NCBI RefSeq assembly: GCF_023264675.1
Contig: NZ_JAHFVG010000044.1
Location: 1-48,085 of the forward strand
Direction: 5' to 3'
DNA length: 48,085 bases
DNA from: Rhodococcus sp. (in: high G+C Gram-positive bacteria)
GTDB lineage: Bacteria > Actinomycetota > Actinomycetes > Mycobacteriales > Mycobacteriaceae
Numbering within the stretch: position 1 is the first letter of the stretch; every line of letters starts with the position of its first letter. The translations under genes and the position numbers were made by a program. Shown here piece after piece: positions 1 to 8,783 of the stretch. The notes under the pieces were generated by a model. The model was not told the DNA's origin. It was given only the letters and a program-made list of their open reading frames with translations, and made no database searches.

Positions 1-124
1 CGTTGAAAACGTCGGCGAGGTTGCAGATGAGGGTCATCCACCCCGCAGCCCAGTGGCTGGCGTCGTGATCTGATCGGCCCAGGGATTCGGACACTAGACC
101 CGCTTGGAATAGGGATCTACAAGC

Positions 125-240
125 ATGAGCAGATCGCGTCGATCTTTCAGCACCGAGTTCAAAGACGAACTGTGCCGAGAGGTCATCGACTCTTCCAAGC
201 CGATCAGTGAGGTCGCCAGGGCGTACGGTGTCGGCGACGA
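125..240 (+). pseudogene. IS3-family transposase OrfA, 5' fragment
   Basis: The first ~38 codons read like the start of an IS3-group OrfA: an Arg/Ser-rich start, then STEFKDELCREVIDSS, PISEVARAYGV, the usual helix-turn-helix entry. After the codon for GV (about 240) the similarity stops and the frame ends at 310 without the rest of OrfA or any OrfB. No RBS is obvious. I infer an insertion-sequence remnant whose remainder was lost when the neighbouring DNA was joined; the terminal inverted repeat probably lies in the ~60 bases upstream but I could not pair it with a second end. Confidence 0.6.
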
Positions 241-299
241 CAGCTGCAGCACAGTGCGATGCGCCCCGTGTACCGCGCGCCATCGAACGACGGTGGGCA

Positions 300-1364
300 T
301 CATCTCGTGATGGCGGACAGCGAGCGTGAAGCAGACTCCAGGGACTCCACCAGGATCAGCTCGAGTTCCGACAGTCTGGCAGCCGACACGGCCACCGCAG
401 CTGCGCGTGTTCGTACATCGAGACCGCGTTGTGTTCCGGCGCGGGCAGTTTCGGTCCAGGCCTGGGCGCAGTGATCGGCGGCCACCGCGAGGTCTGCGGT
501 AGCGGGATCACCGGTCAGACGTGCAATCTCGGTACAGCCGTCGGCGAGAAGCCGACGAAAGAGCCCGCCTCCGGTTCCGGCCTTTTCGATGAAGATACCG
601 AGACTGAACAGCAGCGTCTCGAGGTCATCGGGCGGAAGGTCGACCCAGCTCTTGACGTCGGTTGCCAGCTGGTCGACCGCGGCCAAACCGTCGGCACCGG
701 CTGCTGGTATGTGGTCGGCTATTCCCGGTGTCGATGGGGCGTGCATGCTGGCGGCGGATCGGGCGAAGGCCGCGGCCGCGGCAGTCGACACGGGCGGCAG
801 TGTCTGCGGCCACGTGATTCGGTACGTGCAGTGACGTGTCGGTTGCGGGAACGAGGTGGAAGATCGCGCCCGAGCCAGCGCGTCGAGCGGGATCTTCTGC
901 ACGTCGGCCCGATCGTTGTCGACGACCGAGGCAGTCCCCCCGATCTCGTCGTAGCCGATCACCACGATGTCGTGGCGACTCATCTGCAGTTTCACCCGTA
1001 AGTAGGGCAGCTCAGCGATATCGGCCCAGACCAGACTGGGTCTTCCCGCATCGATGTCGTCGCGAACCCATGACCATCCCTCACCGGGATCGTCGGTCGT
1101 GAGAACCTCGACTTGTCCGCCGAGCCTGCGCGGTAAGTCGATCTCGAAGTCGGCACCGCGGCCGACCAGGTACATCGGTGGGACCAGGTCGTCCGATCGC
1201 AGGTAGGACAAACCGAGATCACCACCCAGTGCGAACACCAACCCCTCGTCGGGTGGTCCGTCCCATCCCAGACCGTGCCACTGGAGAAGGTCTCGCATTG
1301 CACCTGACCCGCAGTGCCCTCCCATCCGGTGGGGATAGTTCTCGATCAGAGTCGTGGGGGTCAC
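300..1364 (-). CDS. BtrH N-terminal / DUF4872-type protein
   Basis: A 354-residue protein starting at GTG 1364, eight bases behind AAAGGCAG. The N-terminal third carries the BtrH-like pattern HRMGGHCGSGAMRDLL followed by LVFALGGDLGLSYL and a GRGADFEIDLPRRLG stretch; the Cys in GGHCGSG is the likely nucleophile (C39-peptidase-like fold). The rest matches the general length and Ala-rich helical character of DUF4872. BtrH itself transfers an acyl side chain in butirosin synthesis; for this homologue the substrate is unknown. It lies head-to-tail with, and 46 bases downstream of, an SDR gene. Family call is by recognition of the motif order; function is not inferred further. Confidence 0.65.
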   Translation of the reverse strand: MTPTTLIENYPHRMGGHCGSGAMRDLLQWHGLGWDGPPDEGLVFALGGDLGLSYLRSDDLVPPMYLVGRGADFEIDLPRRLGGQVEVLTTDDPGEGWSWVRDDIDAGRPSLVWADIAELPYLRVKLQMSRHDIVVIGYDEIGGTASVVDNDRADVQKIPLDALARARSSTSFPQPTRHCTYRITWPQTLPPVSTAAAAAFARSAASMHAPSTPGIADHIPAAGADGLAAVDQLATDVKSWVDLPPDDLETLLFSLGIFIEKAGTGGGLFRRLLADGCTEIARLTGDPATADLAVAADHCAQAWTETARAGTQRGLDVRTRAAAVAVSAARLSELELILVESLESASRSLSAITR

Positions 1365-1410
1365 TGTGGCTGCCTTTCGGGTGGTTGGTCGAGCGCGCGT
1401 GTCGGCATGC

Positions 1411-2247
1411 TCAGCTGTTCTGGATTCTGTCGAGATACGTTCGGCGAGCAGTCATGTCGACGTCCGCGAGGAACACCGAATCTGTGTTCAGGGCCGCACC
1501 CAGTCCGGTCGCCAGCCGCCGGGGGACGAATTTCACCGCCGCGACCATTGCGCCTGCGAGACGGGTGACGCGGACGAAGGGGCGTGGATTCTCGATCAGA
1601 TCTGCTGTCGCGCGGGCGATTTCCTCCGGCTCGGCGTTGCGTAATCCCTTTGCGCCGGCGGTTCCGGCGACGAGTTCGGTGTTGGTGAACGTCGGGCGGA
1701 CTGTGGACAGTCGAACCCCTGACTTGCGGTACTCCAGTCGTGCGGCCTCTGTGAATCCGATGACTGCGAACTTGGTAGCGCAGTAGGTCGCCAAACCAGG
1801 TACCGCGAGCTCGCCGGCCAATGACGCAGTGTTGATGATGTGTCCGGTGCGGCGCGGCAGCATGCGCTGAAGAGCCAGTTTGGTCCCGAAGATGACACCC
1901 AGGACGTTGATCTCGACTTGACGCCGGGTTACTGCATCGTCCTCTTCGTGGGCGTGGCCGGTAGGCATGATGCCCGCGTTGTTGATCAGGATGTCGAGGG
2001 GTCCGAGTTCACGTTCGACCAGGTCCAGAAACGTTGTGAACGAGTCAGGTTCGGTGACGTCGAGTCGGGTGACGACCTTCACCCCGAGTTCGGCGGCGGC
2101 CTCCTTCGCACGTGCCTCGTCGATGTCGCCGATGGCGACCCGGTGGCCTCGTCGAATCAACTCCTTCGCTGTCTGATAGCCGATGCCGCGAGCTCCACCT
2201 GTGATCGCCACGGTCCTGGCGGGGGTGTGAGGTGCGTTGTTTGTCAT
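1411..2247 (-). CDS. short-chain dehydrogenase/reductase (SDR)
   Basis: A classical SDR of 278 residues. The start at 2247 is preferred over the longer frame because AGGAG lies eight bases ahead. Visible signatures: NAD(P)-binding TGGARGIG at residues 16-23, D60s acidic loop (RLDVTEP), NNAG at 89-92, and the catalytic Ser142, Tyr155 and Lys159 (YCATK). It should reduce or oxidise a hydroxyl/carbonyl with NAD(P)H; the substrate cannot be read from sequence. Position next to a CYP153 operon makes an alcohol or keto intermediate of alkane/lipid oxidation a reasonable guess, but the 396-bp gap and the transglutaminase gene separate them, so co-transcription is not shown. Confidence 0.85.
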   Translation of the reverse strand: MTNNAPHTPARTVAITGGARGIGYQTAKELIRRGHRVAIGDIDEARAKEAAAELGVKVVTRLDVTEPDSFTTFLDLVERELGPLDILINNAGIMPTGHAHEEDDAVTRRQVEINVLGVIFGTKLALQRMLPRRTGHIINTASLAGELAVPGLATYCATKFAVIGFTEAARLEYRKSGVRLSTVRPTFTNTELVAGTAGAKGLRNAEPEEIARATADLIENPRPFVRVTRLAGAMVAAVKFVPRRLATGLGAALNTDSVFLADVDMTARRTYLDRIQNS

Positions 2248-2643
2248 CTGCTGCGCTCCTTGCATAGATGAGAGACATCGGTAGACGCCTGTCGGCCCGC
2301 TCTCGCGGTAGCGGCTGCGCACACGGGAGAGGGATATGGGTATCGCGCGTCGTCTCGTGCCCGGGGAGGCGTTCGGATCGGTCGTTCATCGCCCGCAGCC
2401 GCAATTCCAGCGGCAGAGCGAGTCTCGTCTGTTCGGTGCAACTTCCGGTGTCGGCCTTACCACGGCCGCGGCGACGAGACAGTCATGTGGCACAGCTCTG
2501 CCAGCAGGTATCGGCTCACCCGATTCGAAGGTGTCCGAGGCGGTCCGAGTGTTCACGATCGCGATTGTTCGCGGAGAGAGCTCCGACCGATCGGCAGTCG
2601 GCCGCGATACGGGGTTCGGCGCGTATGTTCTCACCGCTTGTGT
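2248..2643. other. 396-bp intergenic region, no gene supported
   Basis: Several open frames cross this stretch on both strands but none has a good RBS, recognisable motif or convincing start. It should hold the promoter of the leftward SDR gene. No clear terminator hairpin was found behind the transglutaminase gene. Confidence 0.4.
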
Positions 2644-3390
2644 TCATCGAGACTCCCGCGGAAGGTTTCGATCCCCGGGAGTTTCGTCCGGCCGGGTGCG
2701 GCCGGTGAAAACATCATCGAGTGGGTGAGCGCCCGTGAAGATCGTGGGGCCGTAGGCGTGCCGAAGCACCGTCAAGATCGCGTTCAAGGGTAGGTCGTCG
2801 AAGACTCCTCGCTCGCGGACATACTCCATGTGCTGGGCTCCGTCTGCGGTGAAGGCATGCATGAGAGCATCGCGATCGCCGTCGAATTCCACTGGCGGCA
2901 CGCCGAAACGAGCGCACAACTCGACATTGAATGCCGGCGTGGCCTTCAACCACCGGCCCTCGATGTAGAGGCGACTGTAGCCGTGGTAGACGAACAGGTC
3001 GGTGCCGCCCATCAGCGTGCGCAACGTCTCGGTCTGCAGGTGATTTCGGACGTCGGCGAAGCCGAGCAGTGCTGGGATACCCGCCGCCCGGCACACTGCG
3101 GTCAACAGCACCGCCTTCGGGACGCAGTAAGCGCGCCCGGCCTCGAGGACGAAGCTCGCTCGATAGTGGGCCGGATCGTCCGACACGGTGTATGGGTCGT
3201 ACCAGATTCGGTCGCGGACGGCGGCGAAGAGGCGTCTGGCCTTGTCACGGTCGCTGCTCGCATCTCCGATTGCCGCGGCGGTGAACGCCCGCACGGATTC
3301 GTGCTCGATGTCGAGGAAGTCCGTTGCTCCCAGGTATGCGTGTGGTGGCTGCGTAGTATGTGCTCCGGGCGGGCGGTCTGTCATGGTCAT
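2644..3390 (-). CDS. transglutaminase-like superfamily protein
   Basis: A 248-residue protein; start ATG 3390 lies behind GAAGGGAAC, rather than the upstream in-frame ATG. The transglutaminase-like core is visible: RIWYDPYTV near 61-68, catalytic Cys89 in AYCVPKA, an Ala-rich helix (LLTAVCRAAGIPALLGFADV), and His136 in VYHGYSRLYIEG. The third catalytic position, usually Asp in a DPT motif, reads ATPAFN here (150-155), so the acid is replaced or supplied elsewhere. Proteins of this kind act as cysteine proteases/amidases or have lost activity. It sits just downstream of the ferredoxin reductase gene (63 bases), in the same direction, and may be co-transcribed with the CYP153 operon. Confidence 0.75.
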   Translation of the reverse strand: MTMTDRPPGAHTTQPPHAYLGATDFLDIEHESVRAFTAAAIGDASSDRDKARRLFAAVRDRIWYDPYTVSDDPAHYRASFVLEAGRAYCVPKAVLLTAVCRAAGIPALLGFADVRNHLQTETLRTLMGGTDLFVYHGYSRLYIEGRWLKATPAFNVELCARFGVPPVEFDGDRDALMHAFTADGAQHMEYVRERGVFDDLPLNAILTVLRHAYGPTIFTGAHPLDDVFTGRTRPDETPGDRNLPRESR

Positions 3391-3453
3391 CGCTGATGTT
3401 CCCTTCTCTGAGCAAACCGGTTGCTGTTGTGTGCACAACGACCGAAGGATCGG

Positions 3454-4662
3454 TCAGTTGCGCGCGAGTCCGCCGAGCATCAGGTCTTCGCGTTGGACGG
3501 GGAGTCGCTGGGCGATCACCCGTTTGCTGTACATGAACTCGCGCGGGCGACCTATGCAGTCGGCGGCAATGAGCTCACCGGCCTGGAGATAGAAGCAACT
3601 GAAATCACTGTCGCGGGTGGGGTCACCGCTGAGAACCACTTCGTCGTATCCAGTGTTGAGGCCGGCGATCTGCAGCTTGAAGTGATACTGATCCGACCAG
3701 AACCACGGCAACGCTTCGATTTTTCTGGACTTCCCGCAGGCGGTCGACGCAGCGACTTTGGCCTGCTCTCCTGCGCTCGAGACGGACTCCAACCGTAGTC
3801 GACGGCCGTAACGGGCCATGTCGTGGCTCGCGCAGTCCCCCGCCGCCATGATGTCGGGGTCGTTGGTCCGAGTGTGATCGTCGATCACGATGCCGTTGTC
3901 GATGACAAGACCCGCATCGGCGGCGAGGTCGGTGTTCGGCTCGACGCCGACACCGACGATGACCAGATCTGCGGGGATCGATTCTCCGCTGGCCAAGGTG
4001 ATTTCACGAACCTCACGGTCACCGGACAGGCCCTGAACCATCGCGTTCGTTCTGATGTCGACTCCCTGTTCGCGATGTATCCGCTCGAAGAACGTCGATA
4101 CCTCGGGAGCAGTGACCCGCTCGAGCACACGCCCAGTTGCCTCGAGGACTGTGACCTGTACGCCCAGTGCGCGCAGCGATGCCGCTGTCTCGAGTCCGAT
4201 GTAGCCGCCTCCGACGATCACCACCCGCTGGCCAGGGCCGGTGGCCATACGTATCCTCTCGACGTCCGCTGCGGTGCGCAGGTAGTAGACCCCGTGGAGA
4301 TCGGCCCCGGGAACGGTGAGCCGACGAGGGCGGGCTCCCGTGCACAGCGCGAGCTTGTCGTAGGCCAGCTTCTCCCCGGTGTCGAGAACGACGTTGCCTT
4401 CCGACCGAACGATGGTCTCCACCTGCGCGTTCAGGAGCTGAATACCTTGCTTGGAGTAGAAGTCCGTGCTGCGAATGGCGATATCGTCGAGTACGCATTT
4501 GCCCGCCAGGTATGCCTTCGACAGCGGGGGGCGTTGATAGGGAGCGGCAGACTCGTTACCGATGAGGACGATGTCGCCTGTCCAACCTTCTTGGCGCAAA
4601 CTAGCTGCCAGTTGTGCCCCAGCATGGCTTGCGCCGACGATGATCGCCCGTTGCGATGTCAT
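3454..4662 (-). CDS. FAD-dependent NADH:ferredoxin reductase of the CYP153 system
   Basis: A 402-residue reductase of the putidaredoxin/rhodocoxin-reductase family. Two dinucleotide-binding motifs are visible: GASHAG (10-15, FAD) and VVIVGGGYIGLETAASL (NADH), plus the C-terminal FAD motif NDPDIMAAGDCASH. It passes electrons from NADH to the [2Fe-2S] ferredoxin encoded at 6072-6392, which feeds the P450. The ATG at 4660-4662 overlaps the P450 stop as ATGA and there is no separate Shine-Dalgarno, so translation is probably coupled. This start removes ~55 residues of spurious upstream frame lying inside the P450 gene. Confidence 0.92.
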   Translation of the reverse strand: MTSQRAIIVGASHAGAQLAASLRQEGWTGDIVLIGNESAAPYQRPPLSKAYLAGKCVLDDIAIRSTDFYSKQGIQLLNAQVETIVRSEGNVVLDTGEKLAYDKLALCTGARPRRLTVPGADLHGVYYLRTAADVERIRMATGPGQRVVIVGGGYIGLETAASLRALGVQVTVLEATGRVLERVTAPEVSTFFERIHREQGVDIRTNAMVQGLSGDREVREITLASGESIPADLVIVGVGVEPNTDLAADAGLVIDNGIVIDDHTRTNDPDIMAAGDCASHDMARYGRRLRLESVSSAGEQAKVAASTACGKSRKIEALPWFWSDQYHFKLQIAGLNTGYDEVVLSGDPTRDSDFSCFYLQAGELIAADCIGRPREFMYSKRVIAQRLPVQREDLMLGGLARN

Positions 4663-6047
4663 ACGCTGGAAGTAGGCGTCAGGCGCACCATCATCTTGCT
4701 GATGCCCCGCACGAAATTCGACTGAACATACTCGGGGTCGCCGACGACCTCGATGTTCTCGAAGCGGGGAAGCAACTCCTCCCACAGAATCCGCAGCTGC
4801 ATTTCGGCCAGCCGATTGCCCATACACCGGTGCACACCGAATCCGAACGCGATGTGATTGCGCGCATTGGCACGATCGATGATGAAATCATCAGGATTCT
4901 CGAAAACGCGTTCGTCGCGGTTACCCGAGGCATACCACATCACCAATTTGTCACCCTTGCGGATGAATTGTCCGTTCAGAACGGTGTCGGCTTTGGCGAT
5001 TCGGCGCATGTACGCCAAGGGTGTTTGCCATCGGATGATTTCCGAGTTCATGTTGGGGATCAAATCGGGATTGGCCTTCAATTTCTCGAACTGGTCGGGG
5101 AATTGGTTCAACGCAAGAACGCCACCGCTCATCGAGTTTCGCGTGGTGTCGTTGCCACCGACGATCAGCAGGACGAGGTTGCCCAGAAATTCCATCGGAC
5201 GATCGATCAGATCCTTGGTGTCCTCGTTGCTCTGCAACATGGTGATCAGATCGAAACCGGACTCTTCCCCTGCAGACCTCCTGGCTGCTTTGTCATGCCA
5301 GAGAGCGCTGAGGCCACGGGCCATGTCACGCATGCCTTCGAACACCTCGTCGTTGTCCGAGGGCCCACCGTTGGCTTGCTCCATCGAGGTTGCCAAATCG
5401 GACCAGTAGACGAGTTTGCGGCGTTGTTCGTAGGGGAAATCCAGAAGAGTTGCGAGCATCCGAGCTGTCAACTCGATCGAGACATTCTGCACCCAGTCGA
5501 ACGGCTCGTTCAAGGGGAGGTCGTCCAATACCTCCCGTACGCGCGATCGGATCAGTCCCTCCATCTCCCGGAGGTTCTTCGGTGCGACAACCCCCTGGAC
5601 GGCAGCGCGCTGCTTGTCGTGGTGTGGTGGGTCCATCGCGATGAACATCTCGATATCGAGAAACCGGGGCGGAACGCCGATGACGATGAACGGTTCGGCC
5701 GAGAACACAGCGTGATTCTTGTCGACGGCCACGATATCGGCATGGCGCGTGACCGACCAGAACGGGCCGAACGGACTATTGGGTTGGTAGTGCACCGGTG
5801 CCTCGTTCCGCACGCGCTCGAAGTACGACTGCCACCGCCCTTGTCTGTAAAGAAAGGGGTTACTGAGGTCGATGTCGGCGAGCTCGACATCCTCGACCGG
5901 TGGGATGGGACTTTCGACGAAGATCTTCTTGCCATTCGTGCCAGTCACCCACCGTCGGGTCTTGTCGTACAAATGAGCGCCCTGGATCTGCAGCCCTATC
6001 GGGATGGTCGACTGGACCTTGTCGGCGATCGACTCAGAAACTTTCAT
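4659..6047 (-). CDS. cytochrome P450, CYP153 family alkane hydroxylase
   Basis: A 462-residue P450 with the features of the soluble, three-component CYP153 class: the I-helix GGNDTTR, the ExxR pair in SEIIRW, and heme loop AFGFGVHRC with Cys408. The N-terminal part (MFIAMDPPHHDKQR, PYEQRRKLVYWSDLA) is also typical. CYP153 enzymes hydroxylate the terminal methyl of medium-chain alkanes or fatty acids and need ferredoxin and reductase, both of which flank this gene. AAAGGCAGG precedes the ATG at 6047. Order is ferredoxin - P450 - reductase with an AraC regulator divergent, as in several alkane-degrading actinobacteria. Subfamily and chain-length preference cannot be called here. Confidence 0.93.
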   Translation of the reverse strand: MKVSESIADKVQSTIPIGLQIQGAHLYDKTRRWVTGTNGKKIFVESPIPPVEDVELADIDLSNPFLYRQGRWQSYFERVRNEAPVHYQPNSPFGPFWSVTRHADIVAVDKNHAVFSAEPFIVIGVPPRFLDIEMFIAMDPPHHDKQRAAVQGVVAPKNLREMEGLIRSRVREVLDDLPLNEPFDWVQNVSIELTARMLATLLDFPYEQRRKLVYWSDLATSMEQANGGPSDNDEVFEGMRDMARGLSALWHDKAARRSAGEESGFDLITMLQSNEDTKDLIDRPMEFLGNLVLLIVGGNDTTRNSMSGGVLALNQFPDQFEKLKANPDLIPNMNSEIIRWQTPLAYMRRIAKADTVLNGQFIRKGDKLVMWYASGNRDERVFENPDDFIIDRANARNHIAFGFGVHRCMGNRLAEMQLRILWEELLPRFENIEVVGDPEYVQSNFVRGISKMMVRLTPTSSV

Positions 6048-6071
6048 GCTGTCGTGCCTGCCTTTCGCACA

Positions 6072-6392
6072 TCACAATTGGAATTCAGGTGTTCGAACGA
6101 TCAGGCCATCCCACGCTTCCGAGGCCACCATCTGGCACGACAACCGAGACGTGGGTTCACGCTCGGGGTTCATCGCCAGCATCTCCTCCTCGTCGGCGCC
6201 GGACAGACCCACCTCTCCTGACCACTGCGGGTCGACGATCACATGGCAGGTGCCACAGGCCGTTTCGCCCCCACAGTCTCCATCGATCCCCGGCACAGCA
6301 TTGTCGGTTGCAATCTGCATCAGCGAGCGACCTTCGACCAGAGCCGCCTCGTGCTTCTCACCATCGTGGGCGACGAAAATTACAGCTGCCAT
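6072..6392 (-). CDS. [2Fe-2S] ferredoxin of the CYP153 system
   Basis: A 106-residue adrenodoxin/putidaredoxin-type ferredoxin. The cluster ligands are Cys40, Cys46, Cys49 (C-x5-C-x2-C) and Cys86. It carries electrons from the reductase at 3454-4662 to the P450 at 4659-6047. Start ATG 6392 is behind a good GAGGAG sequence; the longer frame runs into the divergent regulator's promoter region and is rejected. It is the first gene of the operon, 24 bases ahead of the P450. Confidence 0.93.
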   Translation of the reverse strand: MAAVIFVAHDGEKHEAALVEGRSLMQIATDNAVPGIDGDCGGETACGTCHVIVDPQWSGEVGLSGADEEEMLAMNPEREPTSRLSCQMVASEAWDGLIVRTPEFQL

Positions 6393-6501
6393 GTCAACTC
6401 CTCGTTTTCCGGCGTGATTGACGAAAGTGTCGTCGCAAACGCGGGTGACGGCTATGTTCGGTGGAGTCATAAACTTGTGAATTCGGGTCAAAGGGGTCAC
6501 C
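6393..6501. promoter_or_regulatory. divergent control region between CYP153 operon and AraC gene
   Basis: 109 bases separate the ATG of the leftward ferredoxin-P450-reductase operon from the GTG of the rightward AraC regulator. It must hold both promoters and the AraC-binding sites. TTGACC (complement of 6488-6493 region) and TATGAC are present leftward but spaced only ~14 bases, so I do not call exact boxes. Confidence 0.5.
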
Positions 6502-7530
6502 GTGAAGCTGAGCGACGAGGGCGTGCCACCGCTTGCGTTCGTTCAGTTGCTCGAACGCCGCGCACTCGACCCTGACGCCGCCGCGCGGCTTCGTGTGATC
6601 ATGCACCGCGAAGGAACCAGTGAAGCGACGCTCATTCAGCATGACGTTCAGGCACCGATACGGTGGTTTCGGGAGGTCTATCCCGAACTCGATATCGCCC
6701 AGGCCACTCGACTCGGATTTGCGTTTGCCGAGCAGGCCCAGTTGACATCGTTCGGGCCTCTGAGTTCACCTTTGATCAGCGCTGGTTCGGTCGCCGAGAT
6801 CGTCGATCTCCTGACATACCTACCATTGATCTCCACGGCGTTGAAGTCGCAGTTCCACACCGGCGACTACGGTCTGATCGTCGGGCTCACTGCGCACACA
6901 GGCGATTCCGCACTGGACTGCTTGGTCATCACCTACGGTGGGTCGGCGTTACTACGACTGCTGGACATGCTCGCCGGTGACATATCGCCGGTGACACTCC
7001 ATCTGAGCTGGCCGGAGCCGGCCGAGGTGAGCCACGACGAAGGTCCGGGGGCGAATCGCCGGTTCTTCGACGCTCCGATTTCCTTCGTCCACGTACCCGA
7101 GGAGACCCTCAACAAGGCTTGTCGCTTCTCGGACCCCCTCGCATATCGTCTCGCTATCGCTGATCTGCAGCGAACACTCGCCCAGCGGAGTGGGTCCATG
7201 TCATCCGCCGAGAAGGTGAGGCAACAGTTGGAAAAGGACCTCGGACAGCGAACCAACCATGATGTTGCACAAGCATTGTCGATGTCGAGTAGCACGTTGA
7301 AACGGCGGCTTGCCGAAGAAGGAACCACCTATAGCAAGGTGCGCCACTCGCTGCTGTACGAGCGCGCGATGCTACGGCTCCTCGACCGATCGGTTTCGGT
7401 CAGCGAGATCGCTACCGAACTCGGATACAGCGACCTCGCCAACTTCTCTCACGCCTTCAAACGCTGGACCGGACGCTCTCCGAAAGATTTCCGAAATCCC
7501 CGACTCTCAGACGACCCGGATTCGACGTAG
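6502..7530 (+). CDS. AraC-family transcriptional regulator of the CYP153 operon
   Basis: A 342-residue regulator with the two-part arrangement of the OruR/ArgR-like AraC group: an N-terminal effector domain (about 15-200) and a C-terminal double helix-turn-helix with DVAQALSMSSSTLKRRLAEEGTTY and VSEIATELGYSDLANFSHAFKRWTGRSPKDFR. The GTG start at 6502 follows AAAGGGG. Related regulators activate CYP153 genes in response to alkanes; its divergent position 109 bases from the operon supports the same role here. The effector is inferred, not seen. Confidence 0.88.
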   Translation: MKLSDEGVPPLAFVQLLERRALDPDAAARLRVIMHREGTSEATLIQHDVQAPIRWFREVYPELDIAQATRLGFAFAEQAQLTSFGPLSSPLISAGSVAEIVDLLTYLPLISTALKSQFHTGDYGLIVGLTAHTGDSALDCLVITYGGSALLRLLDMLAGDISPVTLHLSWPEPAEVSHDEGPGANRRFFDAPISFVHVPEETLNKACRFSDPLAYRLAIADLQRTLAQRSGSMSSAEKVRQQLEKDLGQRTNHDVAQALSMSSSTLKRRLAEEGTTYSKVRHSLLYERAMLRLLDRSVSVSEIATELGYSDLANFSHAFKRWTGRSPKDFRNPRLSDDPDST

Positions 7531-7547
7531 ACCCCGCAGAACGGGGT
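7531..7547 (+). terminator. short hairpin behind the AraC gene
   Basis: ACCCCG - CAGAA - CGGGGT forms a six-pair GC-rich stem starting at the base after the AraC stop codon. There is no T-run, so this is at best a weak or Rho-assisted terminator. Confidence 0.35.
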
Positions 7548-7667
7548 CGAGATCGATGCCTCGTTCGTTCGCGGCCTGATCGATCTTCATCTCGGAGATT
7601 TCTGAGACGTCACCGCCTCCCTGCCGTGAGAAGAAGAGTGTGTGCAAACCCGAGTACCAACCACTAG

Positions 7668-8783
7668 TCACTCGACGGTGTCGGCCGGCACGCGTGCGGT
7701 CTCCGATTCGAGAAAGTCGACGAGAGCTTCCAACAGGCTGTCCGCGCGGGTTTCGACATCGGCCAGGACAGAGTCCACGTCGTCGAGAAGACCGTGGGCG
7801 TGTCTACGCGCAAGCGTTCCGCGTTCGTAGTAGCCGGGGTCGAGTAGAACCCGCGGTACTGGATCCGGTGCCGCGATCTGCTCCGGATGTTGTGACCGCG
7901 CAGTGGGCTGCAGGTGGGTGGGTGCCCTTCCGTCCCAGTGCATTCGCACGATGCCCGCTACCGCACGGGCGGTCAGCGGGGTCGCAGCCAACGGGGTGTG
8001 GCCCCACCGGTCGATCGCAGTCGACAGCGGATGTTGACCGGCCGGGTCGAAATACCGGTCGTATCCGCCGAGCCCGGTGCCGTCCACGGCATCGAAAGCG
8101 TCGGCGAGCATTCGGGTGCTCGGATACCGGGCCTGATGGCCGAGCACCTCACACCAGCGCTGGTACACCGTGCGCGGAGAAATGCCCGTCCCCGCCAGCG
8201 CGAGGGAGGTGAGGGTATGAACGCCGCGGCCTGTCTCGATGCGAAGGGCGTCGAGACCCGCATCGGCGGTGACATCGCATGCCCGCAGGGCCGCGATCTG
8301 CGTGTACGGCAGACCTGTCGTAGCGAGCGTGAGGATCAGCGCGTCTCTGCGCGCGAACAACGCTGACGGCCAACCGTATTCGGGGAGTCGGGCGATGATT
8401 CCGCCGATCACGGCTGCCACCTCCTGCAGGCGCGACGTGCGGGCCCCATCCAGCGCAGCCCGGACGGTCTCAGCGCGCCCTGGAGGAGGTAATAGATGCC
8501 GATGATGAGCGGAGTCGATCACCGCGATCCGGCGGCGTTGGGTCGTCGGCGCGGCGGGGTGCGCATACAGGAACCGAGCAAGTGACTCAGGAGAGGCCGC
8601 CAATGGGGGTTCGCCATGGGCGGTGCACCAGTCCTCGAACAGTGACCACGTGTGCCGATCCCGCCTCGGTATCGACGTGTTCGTGATGTCCGATGCACGT
8701 ATCGGACAAGGGCGGTCGTCGTGGTCAGCATCTACCCCTGTCGTCCCGTCGCCGCTCACTGGTTCGGTCGGGTGCCTGGTCAT
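7668..8783 (-). CDS. degenerate tyrosine-recombinase-like partner protein
   Basis: A 371-residue protein starting at ATG 8783, whose start overlaps the stop of the upstream recombinase gene (ATGA), so the two are translationally coupled. An N-terminal SAM-like helical region (RRDRHTWSLFEDWC, PLAASPESLARFLYAH) and the RRDALILTLATTGLPYTQIAAL segment align with tyrosine recombinases, but the catalytic Arg is replaced (GLPYTQ where active enzymes have GxRxSE), and no HxxR, GH or nucleophilic Tyr is found in the C-terminal half. I infer an accessory DNA-binding subunit that works with the active enzyme. The 590-codon open frame extends upstream only as a shadow of the neighbouring gene. Confidence 0.6.
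   Translation of the reverse strand: MTRHPTEPVSGDGTTGVDADHDDRPCPIRASDITNTSIPRRDRHTWSLFEDWCTAHGEPPLAASPESLARFLYAHPAAPTTQRRRIAVIDSAHHRHLLPPPGRAETVRAALDGARTSRLQEVAAVIGGIIARLPEYGWPSALFARRDALILTLATTGLPYTQIAALRACDVTADAGLDALRIETGRGVHTLTSLALAGTGISPRTVYQRWCEVLGHQARYPSTRMLADAFDAVDGTGLGGYDRYFDPAGQHPLSTAIDRWGHTPLAATPLTARAVAGIVRMHWDGRAPTHLQPTARSQHPEQIAAPDPVPRVLLDPGYYERGTLARRHAHGLLDDVDSVLADVETRADSLLEALVDFLESETARVPADTVE

Noticed and set aside
4656..6221. 521-codon plus-strand frame over the P450 gene
   Set aside because: Exact antisense of the CYP153 gene, which has all P450 motifs; the plus-strand peptide has none.
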